From CAG-390 sp964522215 (GTDB lineage Bacteria; Bacillota; Clostridia; Oscillospirales; CAG-272), in the NCBI GenBank assembly GCA_964522215.1, contig CAZFVR010000020.1:1-32008 (forward strand): 32,008 nt of DNA, written 5' to 3'. The position numbers and the translations under genes are program-made. A model generated the notes under the pieces. It searched no databases and was not told the origin of the DNA. It saw nothing but the letters and a program-made list of their open reading frames with translations. This document shows, in pieces, positions 14,736 to 23,618 of this stretch (its first letter is position 1; every line of letters begins with the position of its first letter).

Positions 14736-15959
14736 ATGACTATCTACGAAGAACTCCGGGCACGCGGTCTCATAGCCCAAGTAACCAATGAGGACGAGAT
14801 ACGCAGTATGGTAAACGAGGGCAAGGCAAAGTTCTACATTGGCTTTGACTGCACCGCTGACAGCCTGACGGCGGGCCACTTTATGGCGCTCACACTTATG
14901 AAACGTTTGCAAATGGCGGGCAACAAGCCCATAGCTCTTATCGGCGGCGGCACAACTATGATAGGCGACCCCTCCGGTCGTACCGACATGCGCAAGATGC
15001 TGACACGCGAGGATATAGATCACAATGCGGAATGCTTCCGCCGTCAGATGGAGCGCTTTATCGAATTCGGCGAGGGCAAGGCTCAAATGGTCAACAATGC
15101 CGACTGGCTGCTTGACCTCAACTATGTTGAGCTTTTGCGCGAGGTTGGCGCATGCTTCTCGGTAAACAACATGCTGCGCGCAGAGTGCTACAAGCAACGC
15201 ATGGAAAAGGGACTTTCCTTCTTTGAATTCAACTATATGATAATGCAGTCCTACGACTTTTATTATCTCTTCCAAAAGTACGGCTGCAACATGCAGTTTG
15301 GCGGCGACGACCAGTGGTCCAACATGTTGGGCGGCACAGAGCTTATCCGCCGCAAGCTGGGTCAGGATGCCCACGCCATGACCATTACCCTGCTTACCGA
15401 CTCGCAGGGCAAAAAGATGGGCAAGACCGCAGGCAACGCAGTTTGGCTCGATCCCAAAAAGACCAGCCCCTACGATTTTTATCAGTACTGGCGCAACGTT
15501 GGAGATGATGATGTACTCAAGTGCATCCGCATGCTGACCTTCCTGCCCATGGAGCAGATAAACGAAATGAACAGCTGGCAGGGCAGCGACCTTAACCGTG
15601 CAAAGGAGATACTGGCCTTTGAGCTTACATCCCTTGTTCACGGCAAAGAGGAGGCAGAACGCGCCGAGGCAAGTGCACGCGCCCTCTTTGGTGCGGGAGC
15701 GGATGCCGCCATTCCCACCACCGAGCTATCCGCCGCGGATCTCGACGAGGCGGGCGACATGGATATACTCACCATCCTTGTAAAGGCAGGACTTGTGGCC
15801 TCCAAATCAGAGGCACGACGCGCCGTTGAGCAGGGCGGTGTTTCCGCCGACGGCGAAAAGGTGACGGATCTTAAGGCAAAATACACAGGCGATTCACTGC
15901 GTGCGGGAATAGTCTTCCGCCGCGGCAAAAAAGCCTACAAAAAGGTCACTGTCAAATAA
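14736..15959 (+). CDS. tyrS: Tyrosyl-tRNA synthetase
   Basis: The protein has 407 residues. The start at 14736 is supported by AAAGGA 8 nt upstream and by the usual MTIYEELRARGLIAQ opening. It charges tRNA-Tyr with tyrosine in the cytoplasm. The class I Rossmann domain carries the HIGH-equivalent LTAGH (44-48), the tyrosine-pocket YIGFDCTADSL, and the QFGGDDQW block (187-194). The KMSKS-equivalent is KMGKT (227-231). A C-terminal S4 RNA-binding domain (about 340-400) is complete. It is a single gene ending in a strong terminator. The 111-bp upstream region holds no T-box leader, which tyrS genes of Firmicutes often have, so control must differ or use an upstream promoter. Confidence 0.96.
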   Translation: MTIYEELRARGLIAQVTNEDEIRSMVNEGKAKFYIGFDCTADSLTAGHFMALTLMKRLQMAGNKPIALIGGGTTMIGDPSGRTDMRKMLTREDIDHNAECFRRQMERFIEFGEGKAQMVNNADWLLDLNYVELLREVGACFSVNNMLRAECYKQRMEKGLSFFEFNYMIMQSYDFYYLFQKYGCNMQFGGDDQWSNMLGGTELIRRKLGQDAHAMTITLLTDSQGKKMGKTAGNAVWLDPKKTSPYDFYQYWRNVGDDDVLKCIRMLTFLPMEQINEMNSWQGSDLNRAKEILAFELTSLVHGKEEAERAEASARALFGAGADAAIPTTELSAADLDEAGDMDILTILVKAGLVASKSEARRAVEQGGVSADGEKVTDLKAKYTGDSLRAGIVFRRGKKAYKKVTVK

Positions 15960-15985
15960 AAATCACACGTGTTGGACGATGACCC

Positions 15986-16027
15986 ATCGGATGCACCGAG
16001 CTTTTTCGGTGCATCCGATATTTTTTA
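15986..16027 (+). terminator. Terminator of tyrS
   Basis: ATCGGATGCACCGA and TCGGTGCATCCGAT form a perfect 14-bp stem around a 6-nt loop, followed by ATTTTTTATT. Confidence 0.95.
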
Positions 16028-16047
16028 TTATAATTGCCCGAAAAATA

Positions 16048-16077
16048 TTGACTTTGATACCGCAGTGATGGTATAAT
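16048..16077 (+). promoter_or_regulatory. Promoter of the metallo-beta-lactamase lipoprotein gene
   Basis: TTGACT (16048-16053), an 18-bp spacer and TATAAT (16072-16077), about 58 nt upstream of the start codon. Confidence 0.75.
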
Positions 16078-16134
16078 TTAAACAACGAGCGGACCTGCAT
16101 CGCACGGTCGCCACCGGGAAAGGACCTGACCGAA

Positions 16135-18815
16135 ATGACACGAAGACCAACACGGATACTGTCACTGATATTGGCAGTTATCATGATCACCACTACCCTG
16201 CTCTCGCTTGTCGCCTGCAAGCCGCAAAACGGCGGCGAGACCACGACCGAGGGGACGGACTCCTCCGCCGCCCCGGTATCATCCGCCGCCCCCACCGACA
16301 CAACGGAAGCGGCGCCAGCAACGACCACCGGCGAGGGAACGACTGCGGCACCGGAGACTACCAAAACTCCCGACCCCGAGCCGACGGGACGTTTGATCTA
16401 CTATCAGAATTTTGATAGNNNNNNNNNNNNNNNNNNNNNNNNNNNNNNNNNNNNNNNNNNNNNNNNNNNNNNNNNNNNNNNNNNNNNNNNNNNNNNNNNN
16501 NNNNNNNNNNNNNNNNNNCGGGACGTTTGATCTACTATCAGAATTTTGATAGTCAGTCCCTCTCCGCAAGCAGTGATCTTGTACTTCAGCGCCTATCCTG
16601 GACAAAGGATACCATAAAAAACGGCGCATACAAAAACAATACATCAAAATACAGCATTGTCGACCAAAACGGCAGCCGCATGCTGTATATCCAAAACAAC
16701 TCAAGCAATGCAAGCGACTCTTATGTAATAGTCCTCACCCCTGCGCAGTTTGGCGCATACCATGAGCAGAACTATACATATCAGTATGATATCCTCTACA
16801 CCGATGCCTCCGCAGCCGACCGTTACATTGCACTTGTTAGCGATTACAACGGTATGAGCTACAACTCCTTCCACTTCCGCAACCGCGGCACGGCCAACAA
16901 CCAGATCCACTACTCCGGCTCATGGTACACCTATGACAGATCCGGCACAAAGGATTACGCCGCAAACACCAACTCAAATTCAATAATCTCAAAGCTGCTC
17001 GGTCAGAGCTACAAAAGCTCGCAGCAGTCCTTCTCCGGCATCAGCGTATCCATCCGCTATGTCATGGATTGGAGCCGCGGTGCCACCGTTTACATGCGCG
17101 TAAACACCCCCGGCTACCCAGGCAGCGACAAATGGACGCTTGTGAGCTCCCCCACGGCATTCGGCGACATAAAAAAATACTGCTCGCCCGATGAGCTTGG
17201 CGGCGGCATTGCCATCAAAACCGGCGGCGCACAGAACGGCTACATTGACAACATTATAATTTGGGAGGGCACGGGCGAACGACCGAGCGACCTCAAGGAC
17301 CCGCTTTTGACCTCCAAGAGCGCAGGGTGCTCCGGCCATAAATTCACCGCCAATAATACCTGCGGCGACCCTGAGCGTTGCATTTATTGCGGCGTTATAG
17401 GACGTCAGCTCCCCCACAGCTACGCCTCCGTCGGCAGCACCGGCGACCGCCGTTGCACCGAATGCGGCATGTACAGCTCAAACGAAGGTGCGAAATGGCT
17501 GCTGCGCACAGTGCCATCCTATGTTGGCGGGAAGTACTCATCCGCACTCTATCGCGGCGGCCAAGGTATAGACGATCCCCTGCTCCCCAAGACCAATGAA
17601 ACGATGGAGATGATAATATCCTCCACCTCCCTCGGCGGCTTTAACGACTACCGCGCACGCCTTAAGCAGTACGGCTACACCGAGGTCTACAGCTACAGCT
17701 ATGATAACAGCATCTACGCGCAATACACAGGCTACGATCAGCTGATATATACCTACTACACCAGCAACACCAAGGAAGTGCGCGTGATACTTGATAAGAG
17801 CAGTGACGGAACGGTACAAGACTTTGGCTACACCTACACAAAGCAATCGGGCGACAGCACGGTGCTCTACCAATACGGCGTTCCCATGAACAGTCTTGGC
17901 ACGAGCGGGAAGGATACCGACGGCAAGACCCGCATAAACTGCGGCATGATGTATGTTATAAAGCTTGCCGATAACTCTGTGTTTGTTATGGACGGCGGCA
18001 GTCACAAGCAATTTGATGCCGCACAACGCCGCGGATTTATGGAATTTTTGCGCGAGGTCACGGGCACGAAGACCGGCAAGATAAAGATCGCCGCATGGGC
18101 GGTGACCCACGCGCACAACGACCACCTGGCGGGAATATCGCTCTTCTTTCAGGAGTACAGCTCACAGCTGACGCTTGAGCGCGTGTTCTTTAACTTCCCC
18201 TCATTCTATTCCGAGACCGAGATATTCCGCGACGGAATGAATAACCATGCAAAGCTCATACAGTATCTGCAAAAGTACTTCAAGCGAGAGCAGATAAAAT
18301 TTATGCAGGTACACACGGGAGAGACATTCAGCCTTGCCGATATCAAGGTTCACGTTATGTACACTCATGAAGATCTTGTAAACGCCACCACCGGCATCAG
18401 CGGCGTGGCAGGTGACTTTAACAACTCCAGCATGGTGCTGAAGATCGAGTTTGACGGTAAGTCATTTTGGCTGCTGGGCGATATCAACAAGCCCGCGGCA
18501 AACAGGATACTTGATATGTACAGCGATGCCGCCATGCGCGGCGACATAGTGCAGATAGCGCACCATGTTTACAACGATATCGCGCTTTATCCCAAGATCC
18601 AAGCCACGGTAGTTTTTGCCCCGCAAACGAGCGGAGGCGCTGTGGCAAACAGCTCACGGAAAAAGATACTCTCAAACGCCACACGCTACGCAAATACCGA
18701 TATGGTATTTTACGGCGGTGAACGCACCGACGGCATTTGCGTTGAGGACGGCAGATTGGTGCATTGCTATCAAAATAACGTAAAGGGCGGCGGCTATACC
18801 GATTGGGACTGGTAA
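16135..18815 (+). CDS. Secreted metallo-beta-lactamase-fold lipoprotein, split by a false assembly gap
   Basis: Collapsing the duplicated 34 bp at the N-run gives one in-frame protein of about 848 residues. From the N-terminus it has a signal peptide with lipobox LVAC and a Ser/Thr/Ala/Pro linker. Next is a beta-rich domain of about 250 residues, starting RLIYYQNFDSQ, that resembles a LamG-type carbohydrate- or protein-binding module. A Cys-rich segment follows (CSGHKF...CGDPERCIYCG...RRCTECG, about 17328-17470). Next comes a Tyr-rich beta region. The C-terminal metallo-beta-lactamase fold has the metal motif HAHNDH (18108-18125), FWLLGDI and QIAHHVYND. It looks most like ComEC/Rec2-type secreted hydrolases of this fold. 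Substrate is unknown. The ribosome site is AAAGGA. Confidence 0.82.
16419..16518. other. Run of 100 N: assembly gap
   Basis: Exactly 100 N lie between two identical 34-bp sequences (16385-16418 and 16519-16552). This indicates two overlapping contig ends that were scaffolded instead of merged. No real sequence is likely to be missing. Confidence 0.85.
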
Positions 18816-18824
18816 CGCCCCCCA

Positions 18825-18871
18825 CTCCCCGCCGCGGCATATTGCCGCGGCGGGGAGGCTTTGTTTTAAAG
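18825..18871 (+). terminator. Terminator of the metallo-beta-lactamase lipoprotein gene
   Basis: CTCCCCGCCGCGGCA and TGCCGCGGCGGGGAG make a perfect 15-bp stem with loop TAT, followed by GCTTTGTTTT. Confidence 0.9.
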
Positions 18872-19153
18872 GCACGGCGGGCGACCAGCGCGGTGAAATT
18901 CCGTGCTGCGTACGAGTAATGCACGCTTGGCACGCGGTTTTGGAATAAATCCGCAGGAGCTGATTTCAAAATTATTTATATCTTCACCATAGTGGCGCCC
19001 TGTTGTCGCCGGCGGGAACCCCGCGTGAATAATGAAGATCTCCGCAGTGCGCAAATCCTTTTTCACCTTTTCATCCGTCACGTCTGCGACAAAATGCAAA
19101 GCTGCTTCCAAAGGCTCACACCGCGAAGTCGTATTGATAACGGAAAATATCAA
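18866..19153 (-). pseudogene. Relic or spurious 95-residue open frame
   Basis: The frame begins with TTG and has no ribosome binding site. It reads MIFSVINTTSRCEPLEAAL... and has no domain I can name. It ends at the neighbouring terminator hairpin. The middle (VADVTDEKVKKDLRTAEIFIIH) looks protein-like, while the end is basic and low-quality. It may be the remains of a gene or part of a dispersed intergenic repeat. Confidence 0.25.
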
Positions 19154-19514
19154 AACAATAAAATCTTGCTTTCTATATGTCTATAAGTTAAATCTGCGAT
19201 TTTTGCCAAGGCTCCCCGGCGCCGCGAGAGCAGGCGCGTGGCTCCCAAGGGATCGTAAGCTCTTGCTTTTATCCGTCCGCAAGCGAAATTACATCCCCTT
19301 GACGTAGGGGCGATGGATATCGCATTTGCTTGCGGCTGTGTATAAACTCCGCAGGGCGAGGGACGGCTCCCGCCACAACAAAGGATGTCGCAACCGTCTA
19401 CAGCCACAAATAAAGAAACGCCCCGCGCACCATGCCGAACATCGCCGCTATAAGCATCCCGGGCACCTCATGAAACCTGCAACAAAATAAAATTCAATGT
19501 TTAACTCAAATCTA
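19154..19514. other. Intergenic stretch before the glycan cluster
   Basis: No intact gene is seen here. The stretch holds the REP-like hairpin element (19277-19335) and, on the minus strand, a 22-codon hydrophobic frame (19398-19466). Confidence 0.5.
19277..19335. repeat. REP-like dispersed repeat, copy 2, forming an imperfect hairpin
   Basis: CCGCAAGCGAA pairs with the reverse complement TTTGCTTGCGG (11 bp with one G-T), and ATCCCC...GGGG extends the inside. The right arm, read on the minus strand, matches the sequence at 36-60 in 21 of 25 positions. Confidence 0.5.
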
Positions 19515-19543
19515 TTGCTTTTTTAGAGGAAAAGTGATATAAT
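19515..19543 (+). promoter_or_regulatory. Promoter of the glycan cluster
   Basis: TTGCTT (19515-19520), 17 bp, TATAAT (19538-19543). It gives an 80-nt leader before the first gene. No other strong promoter is seen until the end of the cluster, so most genes are probably one operon. Confidence 0.7.
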
Positions 19544-19629
19544 TTAATGCAAGAGTACTCGGCCGTTACCACCACTGCGCGCAAGCGGCCGCAGGGCTAC
19601 TGTCTTAGATATTATCGGGATGAACTGCA

Positions 19630-20754
19630 ATGAACAAAAGGATCATGCTTGCAACGCCTCATATGTCCGACGAGGGCTATGAGCTTGAATACATAAGGGA
19701 CGCATTTGAAAAAAACTGGATAGCACCGCTTGGCGAAAATGTTACAGGCTTTGAGCAAGACATTTCCGCATATACCGGCGCGGAGCAAACAGTGGCGCTC
19801 TCCTCCGGTACAGCCGCACTGCATATGTCTATGCTGCTGGCGGGTGTCAGACCGGGCGACCTTGTATTCTGCCAAAGCCTCACCTTTTCGGCATCGGTCA
19901 ACCCGGTGACATACGTGGGTGCGCGCCCGGTGTTTATTGACAGCGAGCGTGAGACATGGAACATCGACCCCGCCGCACTGCGTCGCGCCTTTGATACATA
20001 CGGCAAGCCGCGTGCAGTGGTTGCGGTACACCTTTACGGTACTCCCGCAAAGCTTGCAGAGCTTCGCGAGATCTGTGCGGATGCCGACGTGGCACTTATT
20101 GAGGATGCCGCCGAGGCACTCGGCTCGGAGTATGACGGCAAAAAATGCGGTACATTCGGCGATTTTGGCGCACTCTCCTTTAACGGAAATAAGATAATCA
20201 CCACCTCCGGCGGCGGCATGCTGCTGTGCCATGACGAGGCCACCGCCCGCCACGCACTAAAGCTGGCAACACAGGCGCGCGAGCCTTATCCTTGGTATCA
20301 GCATGAGGAGATAGGCTACAATTACCGCCTCAGCAACATCTCGGCGGGCATCGGTCGCGGTCAGGCCAAGGTACTGCCACAGCGCGTCGAGCAAAAACGC
20401 GCGATATTTGAAAGATATCGTGCGGGGCTTGCGGGGCTTCCCCTTGTAATGCAGCCCGCACTTGAAAGATCTGCCCCCAACCGTTGGCTCTCATCTCTGC
20501 TCATCAACGAGGGTGAGCGCGTGACCCCCACCGAGCTTTTGGCGGCGCTTGATGCCGCAAACATCGAGGGCAGACACATCTGGAAGCCCATGAACCTGCA
20601 ACCGATATTTGCCGACTCTCCGTTTGTGAGCATCACGGACGAGCCTGTTTGCAATGATATATTTGGCCGCGGAGTCTGCCTGCCGAGCGATACAAAAATG
20701 AGCCCGGCGGATGTTGACGCCGTGTGCGCGGTCATCAGGGGGCTGTTTGAATGA
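19630..20754 (+). CDS. DegT/DnrJ/EryC1/StrS aminotransferase, PglE-like
   Basis: This 374-residue PLP-dependent sugar aminotransferase converts a UDP-4-keto-6-deoxy sugar to the 4-amino sugar. The PLP lysine is K188 in SFNGNKIITTSGGG; ALSSGTAALH (about 56-65) and IEDAAEALGS (about 157-166) are the cofactor-binding and active-site blocks. Among family members it looks closest to PglE/LegC-type enzymes. The next two genes, a PglC-like transferase and a PglD-like acetyltransferase, make the UDP-bacillosamine pathway the best guess. The required 4,6-dehydratase (PglF-type) is not in the window. It is the first gene of the cluster. The ribosome site is weak (GGGATGA). Its stop overlaps the next start as ATGA. 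Confidence 0.9.
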   Translation: MNKRIMLATPHMSDEGYELEYIRDAFEKNWIAPLGENVTGFEQDISAYTGAEQTVALSSGTAALHMSMLLAGVRPGDLVFCQSLTFSASVNPVTYVGARPVFIDSERETWNIDPAALRRAFDTYGKPRAVVAVHLYGTPAKLAELREICADADVALIEDAAEALGSEYDGKKCGTFGDFGALSFNGNKIITTSGGGMLLCHDEATARHALKLATQAREPYPWYQHEEIGYNYRLSNISAGIGRGQAKVLPQRVEQKRAIFERYRAGLAGLPLVMQPALERSAPNRWLSSLLINEGERVTPTELLAALDAANIEGRHIWKPMNLQPIFADSPFVSITDEPVCNDIFGRGVCLPSDTKMSPADVDAVCAVIRGLFE

Positions 20755-21407
20755 GTGGGCACGCAAAACGCCGCGCGGGAATATACGAAAAATACATAAA
20801 ACGCCTGCTTGATATCCTGCTCTCCGGCATGGCACTTGTAATACTCTCCCCAGTAATGCTCACAGTGGCAATATTGGTAAGAGTAAAGCTCGGCGCTCCG
20901 GTAATATTTTGCCAAGAGCGCCCCGGCAAGGACGAGCGGATATTTATAATGCATAAGTTCCGCACCATGACCGATGCGCGGGATGCCGGCGGCGCACTCC
21001 TGCCCGATGCCGAGCGCCTGACACCGTTCGGCAAAAAACTGCGCTCAACAAGCCTCGATGAGCTCCCCGAGCTTTGGGATATCTTTCGCGGTAAGATGAG
21101 CATAGTAGGCCCCAGACCATTGCTTGTAAAATATCTGCCGCTCTACAGCGAGGAGCAGCACCACCGCCATGACGTGCGCCCCGGACTTACGGGACTGGCA
21201 CAGGTCAACGGCCGTAACCTCTCAAGCTGGGAGGAGCGCTTTGCGCATGATATCGAATACACCCAAACGATCAGTTTAATAACAGATATAAAGATAATTC
21301 TCGCCACCGTGCGCTGTGTACTGCGCCGCGAGGGCATAAATGCCGCCGATAGCGCAACAATGGATGCGTTTACGGGGACACAGCAAGTACTCGCCAATGA
21401 AAAATAG
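20751..21407 (+). CDS. Initiating phosphoglycosyltransferase, PglC-like
   Basis: This 218-residue monotopic sugar-phosphate transferase puts the first sugar-1-phosphate on undecaprenyl phosphate at the inner face of the membrane. One re-entrant hydrophobic helix is at about 18-45 (LLDILLSGMALVILSPVMLTVA). The catalytic Asp-Glu pair is D103-E104 in STSLDELPELW. Other family blocks are MHKFRTMTDA, GKMSIVGPRPLL and RPGLTGLAQVNGRN. Small size without the extra N-terminal helices of WbaP fits the PglC type. It overlaps the aminotransferase by 4 bp and the acetyltransferase by 11 bp, so the three are translationally coupled. Confidence 0.92.
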   Translation: MSGHAKRRAGIYEKYIKRLLDILLSGMALVILSPVMLTVAILVRVKLGAPVIFCQERPGKDERIFIMHKFRTMTDARDAGGALLPDAERLTPFGKKLRSTSLDELPELWDIFRGKMSIVGPRPLLVKYLPLYSEEQHHRHDVRPGLTGLAQVNGRNLSSWEERFAHDIEYTQTISLITDIKIILATVRCVLRREGINAADSATMDAFTGTQQVLANEK

Positions 21408-22020
21408 ATCTAAAGACGTAATTATAATCGGCGCAGGCGGCCACGGCAAAGTGATTGCCGATATTGTACAACTAAACGGTGACGATCTGTTGGGTTTTCT
21501 TGACGATGCGCCACATATAGCCGGCGATACGAGCAGAATTAAAATACTCGGTGGAGTTGCGGACTATATAAAGTATCCTTGCGCACATTTTATCATAGCC
21601 ATCGGTAACGCTCAAATACGCAAGACAATAGCCGATCGGCTTGGCAATGTTAACTATTATACCGCCATCCATCCCCGGGCAGTGATATCCAATTGGGATG
21701 TAACTATCGGCGCGGGGAGCGCAGTGATGGCTAACGCGGTAATATCGCCATCGGCACACATAGGAAACCATTGTATAATAAACACCTCTGCGGTGGTGGA
21801 GCACGATAATACAATCGAGGATTTTACACATATCTCGGTCGGTGCCAAACTTGGCGGCACGGTAAAAATAGGCCCCAGTACATGGATCGGCATAGGTGCA
21901 ACTGTAAGCAACAATCTGACCATTTGCAGCGATTGCATGATAGGCGCCGGAGCCGTGGTCATCAATAATATCGAGGAGAGCGGAACCTATGTCGGCATTC
22001 CCGCAAAAAAAATCAAATAA
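21397..22020 (+). CDS. Sugar O/N-acetyltransferase, PglD/NeuD family
   Basis: The protein has 207 residues from the ATG at 21397; upstream in-frame starts would lie deep in the preceding gene. It has an N-terminal Rossmann-like domain (VIIIGAGGHGKVIADIV) and a C-terminal left-handed beta helix of hexapeptide repeats from about 110. The likely catalytic His lies in AVVEHDN. This two-domain layout is that of PglD, which acetylates the 4-amino group of UDP-linked amino sugar to give UDP-di-N-acetylbacillosamine. NeuD acetylates sialic acid and has the same fold. Neighbours favour the PglD role. There is no clear ribosome site; translation is probably coupled to the gene upstream. Confidence 0.88.
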   Translation: MKNRSKDVIIIGAGGHGKVIADIVQLNGDDLLGFLDDAPHIAGDTSRIKILGGVADYIKYPCAHFIIAIGNAQIRKTIADRLGNVNYYTAIHPRAVISNWDVTIGAGSAVMANAVISPSAHIGNHCIINTSAVVEHDNTIEDFTHISVGAKLGGTVKIGPSTWIGIGATVSNNLTICSDCMIGAGAVVINNIEESGTYVGIPAKKIK

Positions 22021-23137
22021 AAGGCTGTTGGTACTCGCCAACAACGATGTTGGGCTATACCGTTTTCGCAAGGATCTGCTTGCCGAACTCAGCAAACTCG
22101 GCTATGAAGTATACATATCACTGCCAAACGGACAATTTATACCGGAGCTTGAGGAATTGGGGTTTCATTACATGGAGACCGACCTCTCCCGCCGCGGGAT
22201 GAACCCGGTGAAGGATCTTGGCCTTTTGCGAAAGTATCGCAGGATATTGCGGGATGTTGCCCCGGATCTTGTGATAACATACACCATCAAGCCCAACATA
22301 TACGGCGGCCTGGCTTGCCGAATGGCGCATATCCCGTACGCGGTGAATATAACCGGGCTTGGCAGTGCCATCGAAAACGGCGGACTCCTGAAAAAATTGG
22401 TGCTCTCGCTCTATCGCCCGGCGCTGAAGCGGGCGCGCGTGATCTTTTTTGAAAACAGCGGTAACCACGCCACCCTTGAGGCGACCGGAATACTCCCCCA
22501 CGGCAGATCAGTTGTGTTAAACGGCGCAGGTGTGAATCTTGATGATTTTCCATATGCGCCATATCCCGATGGAGAGATAATAAAATTCCTTTTTGTGGGC
22601 AGAGTGATGCATGAAAAAGGAATTGACGAGTTTTTTGCCGCTGCACGAAAGCTTAAAGCACTTTTTGGCGACCGCGTGGAATTTCACGTAGTCGGCTCCT
22701 TTGAGGAGGAATACCGCGCCGCCATGGACGAGCAGGTGCGGGACGGCACCGTGATATATCACGGTCAGCAGCCGGATGTACGCCCGTTTTACCGCGCGGC
22801 GCATTGCATAGTTTTGCCATCCTACCACGAGGGGATGTCAAACGTCCTGCTTGAGGCCGCCGCGACCGGCCGCCCGATAATTACAAGCGATATTCCCGGC
22901 TGTCGCGAGGCCGTATCTGACGGCTCCGGTTATCTCTGCCCGGCAAGAGATGCCGATGCCCTCGCCGCAACAATACAGGCATTTTGCGATCTCAGCCCCC
23001 AACAAAAAGAAAGCATGGGACGCCAGAGCCGCACGCATATGGCGCAATATTTCGACAAAAAAATTGTTGTATCGCAAACCCTCGAACTATTATTATCTCA
23101 GGAAAAGCAAAATGAAGCATACACAGTCCGATCTTAG
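21989..23137 (+). CDS. GT4 glycosyltransferase, PglA-like
   Basis: This 382-residue GT-B fold transferase probably adds the second sugar to the lipid-linked first sugar at the cytosolic side. It has an N-terminal acceptor domain with TIKPNIYGGLACR and NITGLGSA, then the donor domain starting FLFVGRVMHEKGIDEF. The E-x7-E motif is complete (EGMSNVLLE), followed by TGRPIITSDIPGCREAV. The order aminotransferase, PglC, PglD, GT4 resembles Pgl loci, where PglA adds GalNAc to bacillosamine. AGGAGAG lies before the ATG, and the gene overlaps its upstream neighbour by 32 bp and the downstream one by 26 bp. Confidence 0.9.
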   Translation: MSAFPQKKSNKRLLVLANNDVGLYRFRKDLLAELSKLGYEVYISLPNGQFIPELEELGFHYMETDLSRRGMNPVKDLGLLRKYRRILRDVAPDLVITYTIKPNIYGGLACRMAHIPYAVNITGLGSAIENGGLLKKLVLSLYRPALKRARVIFFENSGNHATLEATGILPHGRSVVLNGAGVNLDDFPYAPYPDGEIIKFLFVGRVMHEKGIDEFFAAARKLKALFGDRVEFHVVGSFEEEYRAAMDEQVRDGTVIYHGQQPDVRPFYRAAHCIVLPSYHEGMSNVLLEAAATGRPIITSDIPGCREAVSDGSGYLCPARDADALAATIQAFCDLSPQQKESMGRQSRTHMAQYFDKKIVVSQTLELLLSQEKQNEAYTVRS

Positions 23138-23618
23138 CAAAGCCGAGCGATTTGTTAGGTCATATGTTCAGCACTATAATGAGATACGGTATTGGAAACG
23201 CCGCGAAAAAGTTGTATCATGGCGTCACGGATGGCTCACAAGATTGATCAACACCTACAGACTTTTCCTCATCAAGCGCAGTGATGCTTTTAACAACGCA
23301 TCCATGGGGACTCATTTGGGATATGGAGCTACCTTTAAAAGCCCGCCTCTGCTACCTCACGGCTTGTATGGGATTATTATATCTCATCGCGCTGTAATCG
23401 GACATGATTGCACGATTTTTCACCAAGTAACTATCGGCGAGGGAAAAGGCGGAGCGCCTATCATCGGTGACAATGTACTGATAGGAGCAGGCGCAAAAAT
23501 TATAGGAAATGTTCATGTAGGATCCGGAGCAAAAATAGGTACTAACGCCGTGGTGATACACGACGTACCGCCAAATGCCGTTGTTGTTGCGCCCGAAGGA
23601 GAAATACTAAACAAATGA
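23112..23618 (+). CDS. Hexapeptide-repeat acetyltransferase, serine acetyltransferase-like
   Basis: The protein has 168 residues from the ATG at 23112 (AGGAAAAG upstream). The N-terminal 70 residues are helical and basic, and the rest is a left-handed beta helix: ISHRAVIGHDCTIFHQVTIG, then VLIGAGAKIIGNVHVG and AKIGTNAVVIHDVPPNA. The HDC/FHQVTIG block is characteristic of CysE-like acetyltransferases. In glycan clusters such proteins usually O-acetylate a sugar of the repeat unit; cysteine synthesis is unlikely given the location and short N-terminus. It overlaps both neighbours (26 bp and 4 bp). From here on base composition becomes more AT-rich. Confidence 0.88.
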   Translation: MKHTQSDLSKAERFVRSYVQHYNEIRYWKRREKVVSWRHGWLTRLINTYRLFLIKRSDAFNNASMGTHLGYGATFKSPPLLPHGLYGIIISHRAVIGHDCTIFHQVTIGEGKGGAPIIGDNVLIGAGAKIIGNVHVGSGAKIGTNAVVIHDVPPNAVVVAPEGEILNK

